In this document: in pieces, positions 1 to 9,649 of the stretch
Position numbering within the stretch: position 1 is the first letter of the stretch
How the letters are laid out: the number at the start of each line of letters is the position of its first letter
DNA from: Dipteronia dyeriana
Lineage: Eukaryota > Streptophyta > Magnoliopsida > Sapindales > Sapindaceae
NCBI GenBank assembly: GCA_032871835.1
Contig: CM065298.1
Span: forward strand, 73,188,154-73,252,153
Reading direction: 5' to 3'
Length of the DNA: 64,000 bases
Position numbers and translations under genes: made by a program
The notes under the pieces: model-generated
What the model was told of the DNA's origin: nothing
The model's input: the letters and a program-made list of their open reading frames with translations, nothing else
The model's database searches: none

Positions 1-189
1 ATAATATTTATATCAATATTATATTATATATATATACATATATAATATTTTATAATATATGATAATATAATAATATAATAATATATTCTAATAATATTAG
101 TATATATATTAATATTATATATTTTTATATATTATATTAGTAATATATATTGTAATAATAATATATATTATATATAATAATAATATATA
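1..189. repeat. AT-rich low-complexity flank of element A
   Basis: Almost pure A/T made of interleaved TATA and AATAT words. It directly abuts element A. The outermost bases expected for A's 3' LTR (TGTTGACG) are absent here and AT repeat stands in their place. No coding potential. Confidence 0.85.
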
Positions 190-1046
190 TCGATTTTTGG
201 ATTATGCCAAAAAAGCCAACAAAGATTGGATTTCGGCTATTGATTTAAAGAGAAAGAGATGCAGAGAGAGTAACAAAGACAAGGTTTATGTGGTAAAACT
301 CCGATGGCCGGAGAAACATCCACAGGTGGTTGAAGGATCAACCAACCCAAAATCCACAAAGAGAATAAGATGTTTACAAGCTCTCGATCTCTCTTTTTTC
401 TCTCTGTATTTACTATAATTGTTGTATGCTATATCTCCTTTTTGAGCCAGATTATGGGTCTATTTATATGCTTATAGAATCCTAATTTACTTTGTACAAG
501 TAATAAAAGATATTTGTATTTAATTGTGATTTGGTTACTTGCTTGAGGTTGATTTGTCTTCTTTCCTGTTTCAGAGTCTTTTACGGAAATCGAGTGGGAT
601 TCTAGTAGTGTAGTTCAATTTGGACTTGTTTCCTTATAAGAATGTAGTCTTCGTAAAGAAATCAAGTTATTTCCTGATTGGGGACTCTTCTAATTTAATA
701 CTCTTTCATTTGGGATTCCTTTCTGATGGATATCGTTACGTATTTAATGACAATCCGTATGAAATAAGCACCAAGTTCTTACTCGGGTCGTATTTATTCC
801 CGAGTAAGAGTAATACCCGATAATCCCAAGTAGTACCATTTAAGCCCGAGTGGAAGTGTTATTTAACCAGTCCCGAGTGTTGTTAGCTGATCCCGAGTAG
901 GTTTTATTCAGTATATGCTTACTCGGGCTTTCTTCTCTTTAAGGATGCCTTATAGGATATTTCCTGAATGCCCATTTGGGTGTTCACCTGGCTATTTTTT
1001 CCTTCCTGTCAATGACGTGTATGCTTGGTAAAATTTACATACAACA
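190..1046 (-). repeat. 3' LTR of element A
   Basis: Direct copy of 11550-12414. The inner edge ends ACATACAACA at 1046, which read on the element strand is the TG start. A TATA-like octamer in minus orientation lies at 461-468. The U3 part (about 770-940) is crowded with CCCGAGT/ACTCGGG words. The first 8 bp found in the other copy are missing. Confidence 0.92.
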
Positions 1047-1060
1047 ATACCCTCTTAAAA
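1047..1060 (-). other. Polypurine tract of element A
   Basis: On the element strand the sequence next to the 3' LTR reads TTTTAAGAGGGTAT and then TG of the LTR. Element B has TTTTAAGGGGGTAT at the same place. This fixes the minus-strand orientation of the element. Confidence 0.75.
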
Positions 1061-2676
1061 TATTTTTGCCGAGAAGATTTTATTTCGGGCAAGAGTATTT
1101 TAATCATCTTGATTTTCTTTCGTCAGAATAGCCGTCTTGTCATAATGACGCATTTTAATGGTGACTCAGTAATTTCGATTAGCTTTATCACGCAAGATCT
1201 TAAATGATAGCGACGTTTTAAAGTTTTGACGATTGAGGGCTGCTTTCTGTCTTGACACGCGTCCCTCGTCTCTTCGTTTTTCAATACCATTTATGAGAAA
1301 TGATTTTTGTGTTTCCCCAAGCGCCGCCTACGTCATCGAGTTTTGTCATAAATTTTTTCTGCTTTGAAATCCTAGGGTTTCGTGCCGTCTAATCTTTAAA
1401 TTCTTCGCTGAGAGAAATTGTTGGTTTATTCTCAAAAATTCAGTAGAAATCTCTTCAAACTCAGATTTCTTTATCCAGAAGTTTGCGATTCTCCGCTTGA
1501 AGATCTTGCATCGGTCTCAATTCAAGGTTAGTTTTAATGGGGCCATCTTCCTACCATCGTCTCTTTAAAATCGATTTTGATGCATTAGAGCGTGGGGATT
1601 TCCAGTTAGTATCTTGCATTAAACGATTACTGGGGGATATCCCAATAGATGAACCTCCATTTTTAGAGGTTGATGTTTCTGGGCTTCACCCTGACGTCAC
1701 TTTCAGCCCTGTATTGAGTTCTCCATCTAGTTTTGATTCTGATATTTCTGATCACAAGGTATCTTCTCGAAGGATGGGTAAACATCAAAGCACAAGTAAA
1801 GTATACAAGCACGGCTCGAGCAGTGTTCAGACCAGAGAACAGACCGTTAACGAGGGTGACGTTGATGAAGTGTACAGGGCATCTCGTCTTTTGTTTTCTG
1901 ATACTCACCCGAGTGGCTTTGATACTGAGCCGAATGTGGTTGGGCCAGCTGAGATAGAAAAATACCGCTCCCGATTCTACTTGCCCGACTCAGTCACTTT
2001 GGTTCCTGCTGGGGATAGAGCCGTATGGAATCCTCTAGAGGGCATGGTCGCAATTTACGGGTCGATGTTTTGCTGTGGCGTCACACTTCCCCTTCAGCCT
2101 TTTATTGCATGGTTTTTGGCCGAGGCAGGGAAAGCCCCAGCTCAGTTGGCCCCGAATAGTTACAAAGCCTTGATGTGTATGTGGCACATGTTCAGTCGAA
2201 TGAACCTTTCGCCTCCTTCCCTGAATGAAATCAGGCATTTCTTTATGCTGAGGCAGGTTAGCAGAACGGGGACCTATTTTCTTGCATCTACTTCTTCGGA
2301 CGGTTGGGTCCCCAAAGAAGCCAAGGTGAATCGGTGGGTCGATGCTTCTGATGACCCGAAAAATAAGGGTTTATATGGGGATTCCCTACATCCAATAAAT
2401 TTTGGAAGAACAGTTGGTTTTTTACTGGAGGGGCCCTCAGGCTCGATATCACTGTTCAATCTGGGGATTCCCACATGGTTTTTAGTGTTCCCCGATTCTT
2501 CTGTTCCCCCGAAGTGTGGAACAAGAAAACAATTGACTATAGCGATTCAGAGGTGAAGAGGCTGACTTGGGCAGCTGTTCGTACTCTGGAAAAGATGAGC
2601 AAGAGCTATCTTTTCAAAGAGGATGACTTGATAAAGCTCGGCTTCTTCAAATAGATTTCGGGCCAGCGCAAGCGTT

Positions 2677-2769
2677 GTAAGTAGCTCGGCGCCCTCTGTT
2701 GTATTTCTCTGCTTTTCCATTATCTTTTCTAAATTTTTTTTTTTTTATGTTCGTTACGGACGTTTTCAG
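2677..2769 (+). other. Probable intron 1 of the antisense gene
   Basis: Begins GTAAGTAG. Element B has GTAAGTAA at the homologous site (16156). The interior is T-rich (a run of T at about 2737-2748). The acceptor is not certain: TTTTCAG ends at 2769, but B aligns better to an acceptor some 20 bases earlier. Confidence 0.5.
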
Positions 2770-3586
2770 CGATCTTAAGGCTCGCCAGGTGAAGGCAATT
2801 CTACAAGCGAGTAGAAAGGAAGCTTTCCGTCAGGGCGATGAGGGTATTGCTCCACACTAGCCTAATGAGGAGACTGATATCGCTGAGGAAATTCCTGAGT
2901 GCGTTGATCTGGGTGCTCAACCTTCTACTCAAGATTTCGCTGGTCCAAGTGGCCAAGGTGAGCTGACCGACACCCAACTACCTGAAAATAGGGAGAGGCA
3001 GTATGAGGGTCCAGGTGAAGAGCCTGTTGGATGGTTTGAAGCTGGCGACGGTGGTAACGTCTTGTCAGATCAAGTGCCCGCTGGGGCCGAGTTCTTTGAG
3101 TCTTTTCGGGACAATCCGTTAGAAGATCCTGTTGTTGATCTTAACTTCCACTGTTCTCGGGGTGAGAAACGAAAGGCAATCAGTTCGCCGTCTCGTCCTC
3201 TCAAAGTTCCTCAGAGAGTCTCATTCATTGACTTCAGCGACGAAGATGTTACTGATGAGATTGCCCCGAGTGTTGATGCTGGAGCATCAGTAGATGCAGC
3301 CACTTCAGAACCGAGTAGGGCTTCTTTTACCCATGAAGTTGGAGATATGGGGGCTGAACCTTTGGGGGTACCTTCTCCATCCTTAGAGCCGAACAGGGCT
3401 TCTCCTACCCCCAAGTTTGGAAATCTGGGAGCAGAACCCTCGGGGACTTCTTTATTCCTTTCTCCCTAGGATATGCTACAGGAGATGTCCTCTGGTTGGG
3501 CGTATATCGGGGAGGACCACTGCAGCAGTTTTAGAGATGGTTCACTGATCGAACATCTCCAAAACGTTTTTAACGGCGCATCTTAT

Positions 3587-3691
3587 GTAAGTTAAATCTG
3601 ACTGGGTTAATTCTGACTCAGTTAGACTCAGTTAATTCTGACTCCTTTATTGTTTTGCTTCTGTCGGATTTCTAAGTATATTCTTTTGCAG
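3587..3691 (+). other. Intron 2 of the antisense gene
   Basis: Canonical GTAAGT donor after TCTTAT and TTCTTTTGCAG acceptor before ATGGTGGCC. It is 105 bp long with a short repeated TCTGACT(C/G) word inside. The flanking exons join in phase 0. B keeps the acceptor (TTTGTAG then ATGGTGGCC) but has lost the donor side by deletion. Confidence 0.7.
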
Positions 3692-4699
3692 ATGGTGGCC
3701 GAATTTGCTGAGCTTGTTCAGACGCAACAATGTCAAGCTGATCGGATAAGGCGTCTGGAGGCTCAGCTAAAGGCCAGTGAGGAAGGCCGTGCTCGAGCTG
3801 AGCAGGCTTATCAGCAGGAGGTCGGCTCTGTACAGATATTTGATGACCACTGCCTAGCGAAGCAAGTTGAAGCCGATGACAAGGCATCTCTGGTAGAGGA
3901 GAAGATTGCATCGCTTCAAGATCTTCTTTCTTCCGCTGAAGAATCCATGCTTAAGGCCGAGTAGGAGGCGGAGCAGGTGAAGTCGGCGTATGACCAAAAA
4001 ATTGAAGATTTGGAGTGTCAAATGCTGACAGTTGAATCCCTTTCCCGAGAGGCCAGGTTGGAACTGGAAGTCCAAGGGGTGGATCGTTTTAAAAGATCCC
4101 TTGCTTATGATGCCCTACTCCTTCGGGAATTTCAACGTGGGATAGTTTTGGCCGGCGAGTTCTTCAAAGTCAAGAATAGGGCAACCGAGAAAGCCCGTGT
4201 TAATTGGGAGTTGTCAATCAAACACCATGTGGACCGGTCCTTAGAATCTCTTCGGATTCAGACGAAGGAATGGAGAGCCTACTGTCGTAGTCAAGGCAAA
4301 GAGCCCCATCCTATGCATTTAGAGATTCCGTCCGAGCATTCTCTCTCGACCTTTTACGCAAGTCAAGAGTCGGTTGAGGGTGTAGTCCCGGATGTCGGGC
4401 CAGTCCCGGGTGAAGATTACAACCAGTGGAAGGATGATACTATCGATTATATTACTTGGCCGTCTAATGAGAGCCTGCTTCGTGAGTACGAGATGGTGCC
4501 AAATCCGAGTATTGGCAAAGGCTCAAAGTCCTCGCAACCTTGATTTTGTAACTTTGCAGAAAATTCTGATTCTTTATTTTTTACTTGTAAAGAACCATTC
4601 TTTGAACTGTAACCATTCTTTTAGGAGCAATAAAATTCAATTTATTCTGAGTTGAATGGTTCTGGTCTATTTTTTGCTGATTATTGCCAAGTGTTGTAT

Positions 4700-5260
4700 T
4701 AAACTGGCTGATAGTCTGGTAACTTAACCGAGTATCTTATTAAACTGGTTGTTATCTGAATAACTTCAATTGCCAAGTATCTTATTAAACTGGCTTCTTT
4801 GATGTTCAGGTAACTTAACCGAGTATCTCATTAAACCGGTCGTTTACCCGAATGACTTCAATTGCCAAGTATCTTATTAAACTGGCTCTTTTGATGTTCG
4901 GGTAACTTAACCGAGTATCTTATTAAACCGGCCGTTACCCGAATGACTTCAATTGCCAAGTATCTTATTAAACTGGCTCTTTTGATGTTCGGGTAACTTA
5001 ACCGAGTATCTTATTAAACCGGCCGTTACCCGAATGACTTCAATTGCCAAGTATCTTATTAAACTGGCTCTTTTGATTTTCGGGTAACTTAACCGAGTAT
5101 CTTATTAAGCCGGTTGTTACCCGAATGACTTCGATTGTCAAGTATCTTATTAAACTGGCTCTTTTGATGTTCGGGTAACTTAACCGAGTATCTTATTAAA
5201 CCGGTTGTTACCCGAATGACTTCGATTGCCAAGTATCTTATTAAACTGGCTCTTTATTAT
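4700..5260. repeat. Tandem array, about 91-bp period, in element A
   Basis: Copies of TAACTTAACCGAGTATC start at about 4811, 4903, 4994, 5085 and 5176, with a degenerate copy before them. Each unit has two half-units ending in CTTATTAAA(C/A)(T/C)GGC, so a half-period is also visible. It lies between the antisense gene stop and the integrase end. Element B carries a shorter related array (17960-18250). Tandem arrays in the 3' region are typical of Tat elements. Confidence 0.9.
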
Positions 5261-5836
5261 TAACCGAGTCATCTTGAAACAGCCAAGTTTGCACTTATGT
5301 TTCATACCAGTTTGCTACCCGAATGTTACATCAAGGCTCACCATGATCATACATTCGAGTCCTTACGCAATACCAAGGACGTCTCCCTAGTTTTTATGCG
5401 CAAGGGTTTGCCGAATCGTTGAGCTCTTTCTTTTTTTTTTAAAGGTGCTTCAACACAGCTACGCATTTCACCGGAATTTCTCCCGATAGCGTCCCGACCA
5501 GTTTTCCAAAGTGTGGTGCATCGGGTTTGCCATTTTACGAAGGTCATTTTGACCCTGCTCGGCTGGCATGCTCCTACGAGCTTCTCCGCCCATTCGGGAT
5601 TTGATGGTCCCGAGAATTCTATTTGCATGTTCTTATTATCATGCTCTGCTTCCATATGATCTTATTATCATATCCCTTTTTTGGAAATCCCGAACAAGAT
5701 GCTATCCTTTCAGAAATTCTGAGTAATTTTATTTATTACTACAAAAAATCGACAGATTTAATTTACAATTTTATATTTATCCTACCAATAAAAGAATAGA
5801 ATATTCAATATAAATATATATATATATATATATATT
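5261..5836. other. Non-coding spacer of element A between the array and integrase
   Basis: Conserved in outline with B (about 18280-18770) but with no reading frame open in both copies. The 102-codon minus-strand frame at 5347-5655 is not preserved in B, so I treat it as chance. A (TA)n run lies at about 5813-5834, just beyond the integrase stop. Confidence 0.6.
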
Positions 5837-6868
5837 TTAAGGATAGAAAATCTTCAGATATTGGGCATTGCATGGTCGGGGTAACACCCCTCCATTGGGT
5901 CGAGCAATCCAATAGGCTCCATGGCCAGCTATCCCCTCGATCTTGTATGGGCCTTCCCATTTGTTAGCCAGGGATCCCGCGGCTCTGTTTTTTATGTTCA
6001 ACGACACCTTCCTGAGCACTAGGTCTCCTAGCTGGAATTTCTTGATCGGAACACGAGAATTGTAGTGGCGAGCCACTCTTTGTTGATATGTTGTATTTCT
6101 TATTCGGGACATTTCCCTTTTTTCTTCTAGCTCATCCAAACTTTGTAGTAGCGTATCAACATTATGTTCTTCATCGTATAGCCTGACCCGTGGGGACGCA
6201 TACGATGTTTCTATGGGGATGACAGCTTCTATTCCGAACGCTAGGGTGAACGGAGTTTCTCCTGTTGAAGTTCTTACTGTCGTCCGATTATCCCATAATA
6301 CTTCAGGAAGCTTTTCAACCCAGCTTCCTTTTTTGTCATCTAACTTTGCTTTAATGGTGTGCTTGATAATTTTATTTACTGCTTCTACTTGCCCGTTTGT
6401 TTGTGGGTGAGCTGGTGTTGCATAGTAGTTAGCAATATGATACTTCTCGCACAACTGTCTGAACTTTTGGTTATCAAACTGAGTGCCATTGTCGGTGATT
6501 ATATTGTCCGGAACTCCAAACCTATAATTATGTTTTTCTTTACAAAATTTGTGGTGTTGGCTTCCGTGATATGCACCAGCGCTTCAGCTTCTGCCTATTT
6601 TGTGAAATAATCGATAGCTATTATGGCTTGCTTTGCTCCACTCCCTGTCCCAGCTGGCATTGGACTGATCAGGTCTAGGCCCCACATGGCGAATGGCCAT
6701 GGAGCAGTGAGGTTTCTGAGCTTTTCTGGGGGTTGTCGGATATCGTTAGCAATCCTTTGACAGGTATTGCAACTTTCCGACCACTGCTGTGCATCTGAGA
6801 AAAGCGTAGGCCAGTAATAGCCTTGTCTGAGTACCTTATACGCCAGGCTTTTACCTCCAGTGTGGTTT
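5837..6868 (-). pseudogene. Integrase region of element A
   Basis: C-terminal part of the gypsy polyprotein, which would splice element cDNA into the host chromosome. The N-terminal zinc-finger half is displaced from the upstream frame by a one-base deletion near 6868. The core shows WGLDLISPMPAG (first Asp), TDNGTQFDNQKF (second Asp) and HPQTNGQVEAVNKII (Glu), the DD35E arrangement. It continues to a C-terminal domain with GDLVLRK and KWEGPYKI and stops at 5837. No chromodomain follows, as expected for Tat. A TGG-to-TAG type stop lies near 6606, and the last 205 codons (6454-5837) are open. B has the same domain with a further internal deletion. Confidence 0.88.
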
Positions 6869-7782
6869 CCGTAACCCCTCTGTGGATCTCTTGAAGTATT
6901 CGATATGCATCTTCCTCCGGTACATATCTCTGGAGAGCTCTGGAGAACCCCCTTCTGTATAATTCTCCTCCGATCATGGTATATCTAGCCGATCGATACC
7001 TGATGCTCTTTGCTAATACCAGATCTTTCGGGAGCATACCTTCTTCCAGGAACCTTCTCAGCTGGACCATCCAATCCTCTTGCGGTGTTCGGATTTTTGA
7101 AATTTCCAAATGCTTAGGTTCAGCTGTACTCTGTTTAAGGAAGTGTGCAACTGGAATGGTCTTTGGTCTGATTGAGGTTGTTGCTGACGCTAATTTAGAT
7201 AAAGCGTCTGCCTTTTCATTTTCTTCTCTGAGGATCTGAGTGATCTTGTATTCTTTAAATTTTTGGAGGAGCTGTTTTGCGATGTCACGGTAGGCAATCA
7301 TTCCTTCATCTTTTGCCTGGTACTCGTCCATAACCTGGTTGACAACTACCTGTGAATCGCTGAATATCTCAACTTCATCTGCCCCAAGAGCTATGCAGAC
7401 TATGAGTCCAGCTAACAATGCCTCGTATTCGGCTTGATTATTGGTTGCTTTGAAATCAAATCTCATGGCACATTCAACATCATCTCCTTCTAGGGTGCGA
7501 ACTACGATCCCTGCCCCGCTGCCATGAGTGTTTGAAGAACCATCAACATATAGTTTCCATGGGAAAATTTTATCCAACAGTCTTTTTGTTTTCAGGTTTG
7601 GTTCTGTGAACTCGGCTATGAAGTCTGCCACCGCTTGTCCTTTGAGGGAGGTTCTGGGAAAATAATGAATATCGAATTCACTTAACTCGATTGCCCATTT
7701 AGTAAGTCTTCCTGATATCTCTGGTTTTTGTAAGATTTGCCTTAATGGGCAAATGGTGAGAACCTGGATCGTATGGCCTGAA
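6869..7782 (-). pseudogene. Archaeal-type RNase H (aRH) and connection to integrase, element A
   Basis: A second RNase H, separate from the one attached to RT. It would remove the RNA strand during reverse transcription. In the 318-codon stretch starting at 7631, the catalytic residues appear as D30 (KLYVDGSSN), E68 (NNQAEYEALLAG), D92 (IFSDSQVVV) and D142 (NEKADALSKLAS), all present. The region downstream leads into the integrase zinc finger (EIHRGV). The methionine at 7631 is internal to the polyprotein, and the true frame continues upstream to the one-base deletion near 7782. The aRH fold between RH and integrase is the main reason for assigning the Tat lineage. Confidence 0.88.
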
Positions 7783-8928
7783 AGTATGGTCTCAGTTTTT
7801 TTACTGCTGAAACCAATGCTATGGCTATCTTCTCTGCCTGTGAGTACCTGGTCTCAGCCGGTAGGAGTGCCTTGCTTGTATGATACACTTGTTTATGCAC
7901 TCAATTTTCTATTCTGACTAAGACTGAACTTGCTGCAAGCTCGGTTATTGACAGATACAGCTGAAGTATTTCCCCTTTTTGTGGTTTTGAGAGGATGGGA
8001 GCTTGCCCCAAGTACTCATTTATTTTTAAGAATGCCTGCTCACATTATTTATTCCACTCCAGGCCTTTCCCTTTTTTTATTATCTTGAAGAAAGACATGC
8101 ACCTGTCTGTAGCCCTTGAGATGAATCTTCTCAAGGAGGTTAAACACCCTGTTAAGCGTTGTACCTCTTTCAATGTTTTAGGTAAAGTCATTTGTTGCAA
8201 AGCCTGGATCTTCTCGGGATTAACTTCGATTCCTCTTTGATGGACTTGGAAACCCAAGAATCTTCCTGAATGGACTCCGAATAAACATTTGTTTGGGTTT
8301 AATTTCATCTGGTATCTTCTCAAAACATCAAATGTCTCTTAGAGGTCACGAGCATGCTCATCTGCTGAGACGCTTTTAGTCAACATGTCATCAATGTATA
8401 CCTCCATGTTCCTTCCTATTTGCCGAGTGAAGATTTTGTTGACCAACCTTTGGTAGGTAGCTCCTGCATTTTTTAAATCGAAGGGCATTACGGTGTAGCA
8501 ATATAAACCCTGATCCATTGTGAAAGCTGTTTTTTCTTCATCCATTTTGTTCATCCGGATCTGATTGTATCCCGAGTAAGCGTCCATGAAGCTGAGCAGT
8601 TCATGACCTGCTGTGGCATCCACCAGCTGATCTATTCTTGGGAGTGGGAAGCTATCCTTTGGACATGCCTTGTTTAGATCCGTGAAATCAACGCACATCC
8701 TCCATTGTCCATTTTTCTTCTGGACGAGGACTACGTTGGCGACCCACTGAGGGTAGCTGACTTCTCTGATTGATCCAGTCGCTAGTAGCTTTTCCACCTC
8801 TTGATTGATTGCTTGACTTCTTTCAGGATTGAACGATCTTCTCTTTTGTATTACCGGTTTGACATTCAGGGTAACTGCCAGATGGTGGGATATTACTCGG
8901 GCATCTATCCCGATCATATCTTCGTGCC
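7783..8928 (-). pseudogene. Reverse transcriptase and RNase H region, element A
   Basis: RNA-dependent DNA polymerase of the element. The 192-codon stretch 8917-8339 contains the fingers and palm: QWRMCVDFTDLNKACPKD, LLSFMDAYSGYNQI and the catalytic EVYIDDMLTKS (Y174-D177 of that stretch). The thumb and connection follow at 8323-8045 (KCLFGVHSGRFLGF, LTGCLTSLRRFI). After another stop an RT-linked RNase H remnant contains ETRYSQAEK and KLRPYF. In-frame stops lie at about 8928 (B has Trp there), 8336 and 8044. All catalytic residues visible in RT are intact, so the inactivation is by stops rather than loss of motif. Confidence 0.9.
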
Positions 8929-8929
8929 T

Positions 8930-9649
8930 CTAGGCGAATACATCTTTGTAGTCTCTAAGCAGATTGGTCAAGTCTCGCTTGACTTTTCCTTCCAAGTTGG
9001 CCCCAATCTTGATTTTCTTGTCCGGTTTGTCTTCTTCGAGTAGTATTTCAACCAATTCTGTCTTGGATTCATTCGAGCCCTCCATTGGATCCAGTTCGAA
9101 TGACAAGGATTCTTCACACTGATTTGGCTGCATTATGGTGCACACTTGTTTGGCATCATGCTTGTCTCTATATACCGACAGGTTTGCTCTTCGGGCCATT
9201 TCTTGGGATCCCTTGACTATCCCAACCCCTTGTTTTGTTGGGAACTTGATCATTAATGCGTAGGTGGCCATCACGACCCTTGTTTTATTTAGGAATGGCC
9301 GGCCCAATAACGCATTATACGGCCAATCATCCAAGTCAACCACCACGAAGTCGAGCAGGACAGTTCTCTGGCATGGTGCTGTTCCGATCTTCACGGGTAG
9401 TTTTACCGTCCCGAGTGACCTGACCTCTATTCCCCCAAATCCTCTTAATAGAGTATGGAAAGGCTGTAAATCTTTTCGGTCTAATCTTATCTGGTCGTTT
9501 ATGGCCACGCTTAGGATATCTGCTAAACTCCCATTGTCTATTAAAAGTCTCCGGACTTCCCTATGGCCAATCCGGGTACTTATAACCAAAGCGTCATTAG
9601 GTCGAACATCGACGCCATTAGAATCTGCCTCTGTAAAGACTATTGGGTC
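8930..9649 (-). pseudogene. Aspartic protease region, element A
   Basis: Retropepsin-like domain that would cleave the polyprotein. The active-site segment reads RRLLIDNGSLADIL, with D-N-G where retropepsins usually have D-T/S-G. A flap-proximal segment and DWPYNALLGRPFL follow, typical of Tat proteases. It lies in the same frame as gag, separated from it by a TGA at 9650. The TGA is at the identical place in element B. Confidence 0.85.

Larger units (their letters stand above)
1537..4543 (+). pseudogene. Antisense spliced gene of Tat element A ('putative gypsy type transposon' domain plus coiled coil)
   Basis: This gene runs opposite to gag-pol, between integrase and the 3' LTR. Exon 1 (1537-2676) starts MGPSSYHRLF and holds a segment like Pfam PF04195, with words such as SVTLVPAGDRAVW, GMVAIYGSMFCCGVTLPLQP, LAPNSYKALMCMW and EIRHFFMLR. 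A GTAAGT donor follows at 2677. Exon 2 (about 2770-3586) is acidic and low-complexity. An intron at 3587-3691 (GTAAGT to TTTTGCAG, phase 0) leads to exon 3 (3692-4543), a heptad-rich coiled coil followed by a conserved C-terminal part. The copy is broken: a one-base deletion near 2373 shifts exon 1, and TAG stops stand near 2652, 2858, 3467 and 3962, where B has CAG at 3962 and a CAG-like codon at 2652. Element B has the same gene in the same place. Related extra ORFs, including antisense ones, are known in Tat elements, but their function is not established. Confidence 0.8.

Noticed and set aside
5347..5655. 102-codon minus-strand frame after integrase as an extra gene
   Set aside because: The homologous stretch in B has no such frame and the sequence has no motif.
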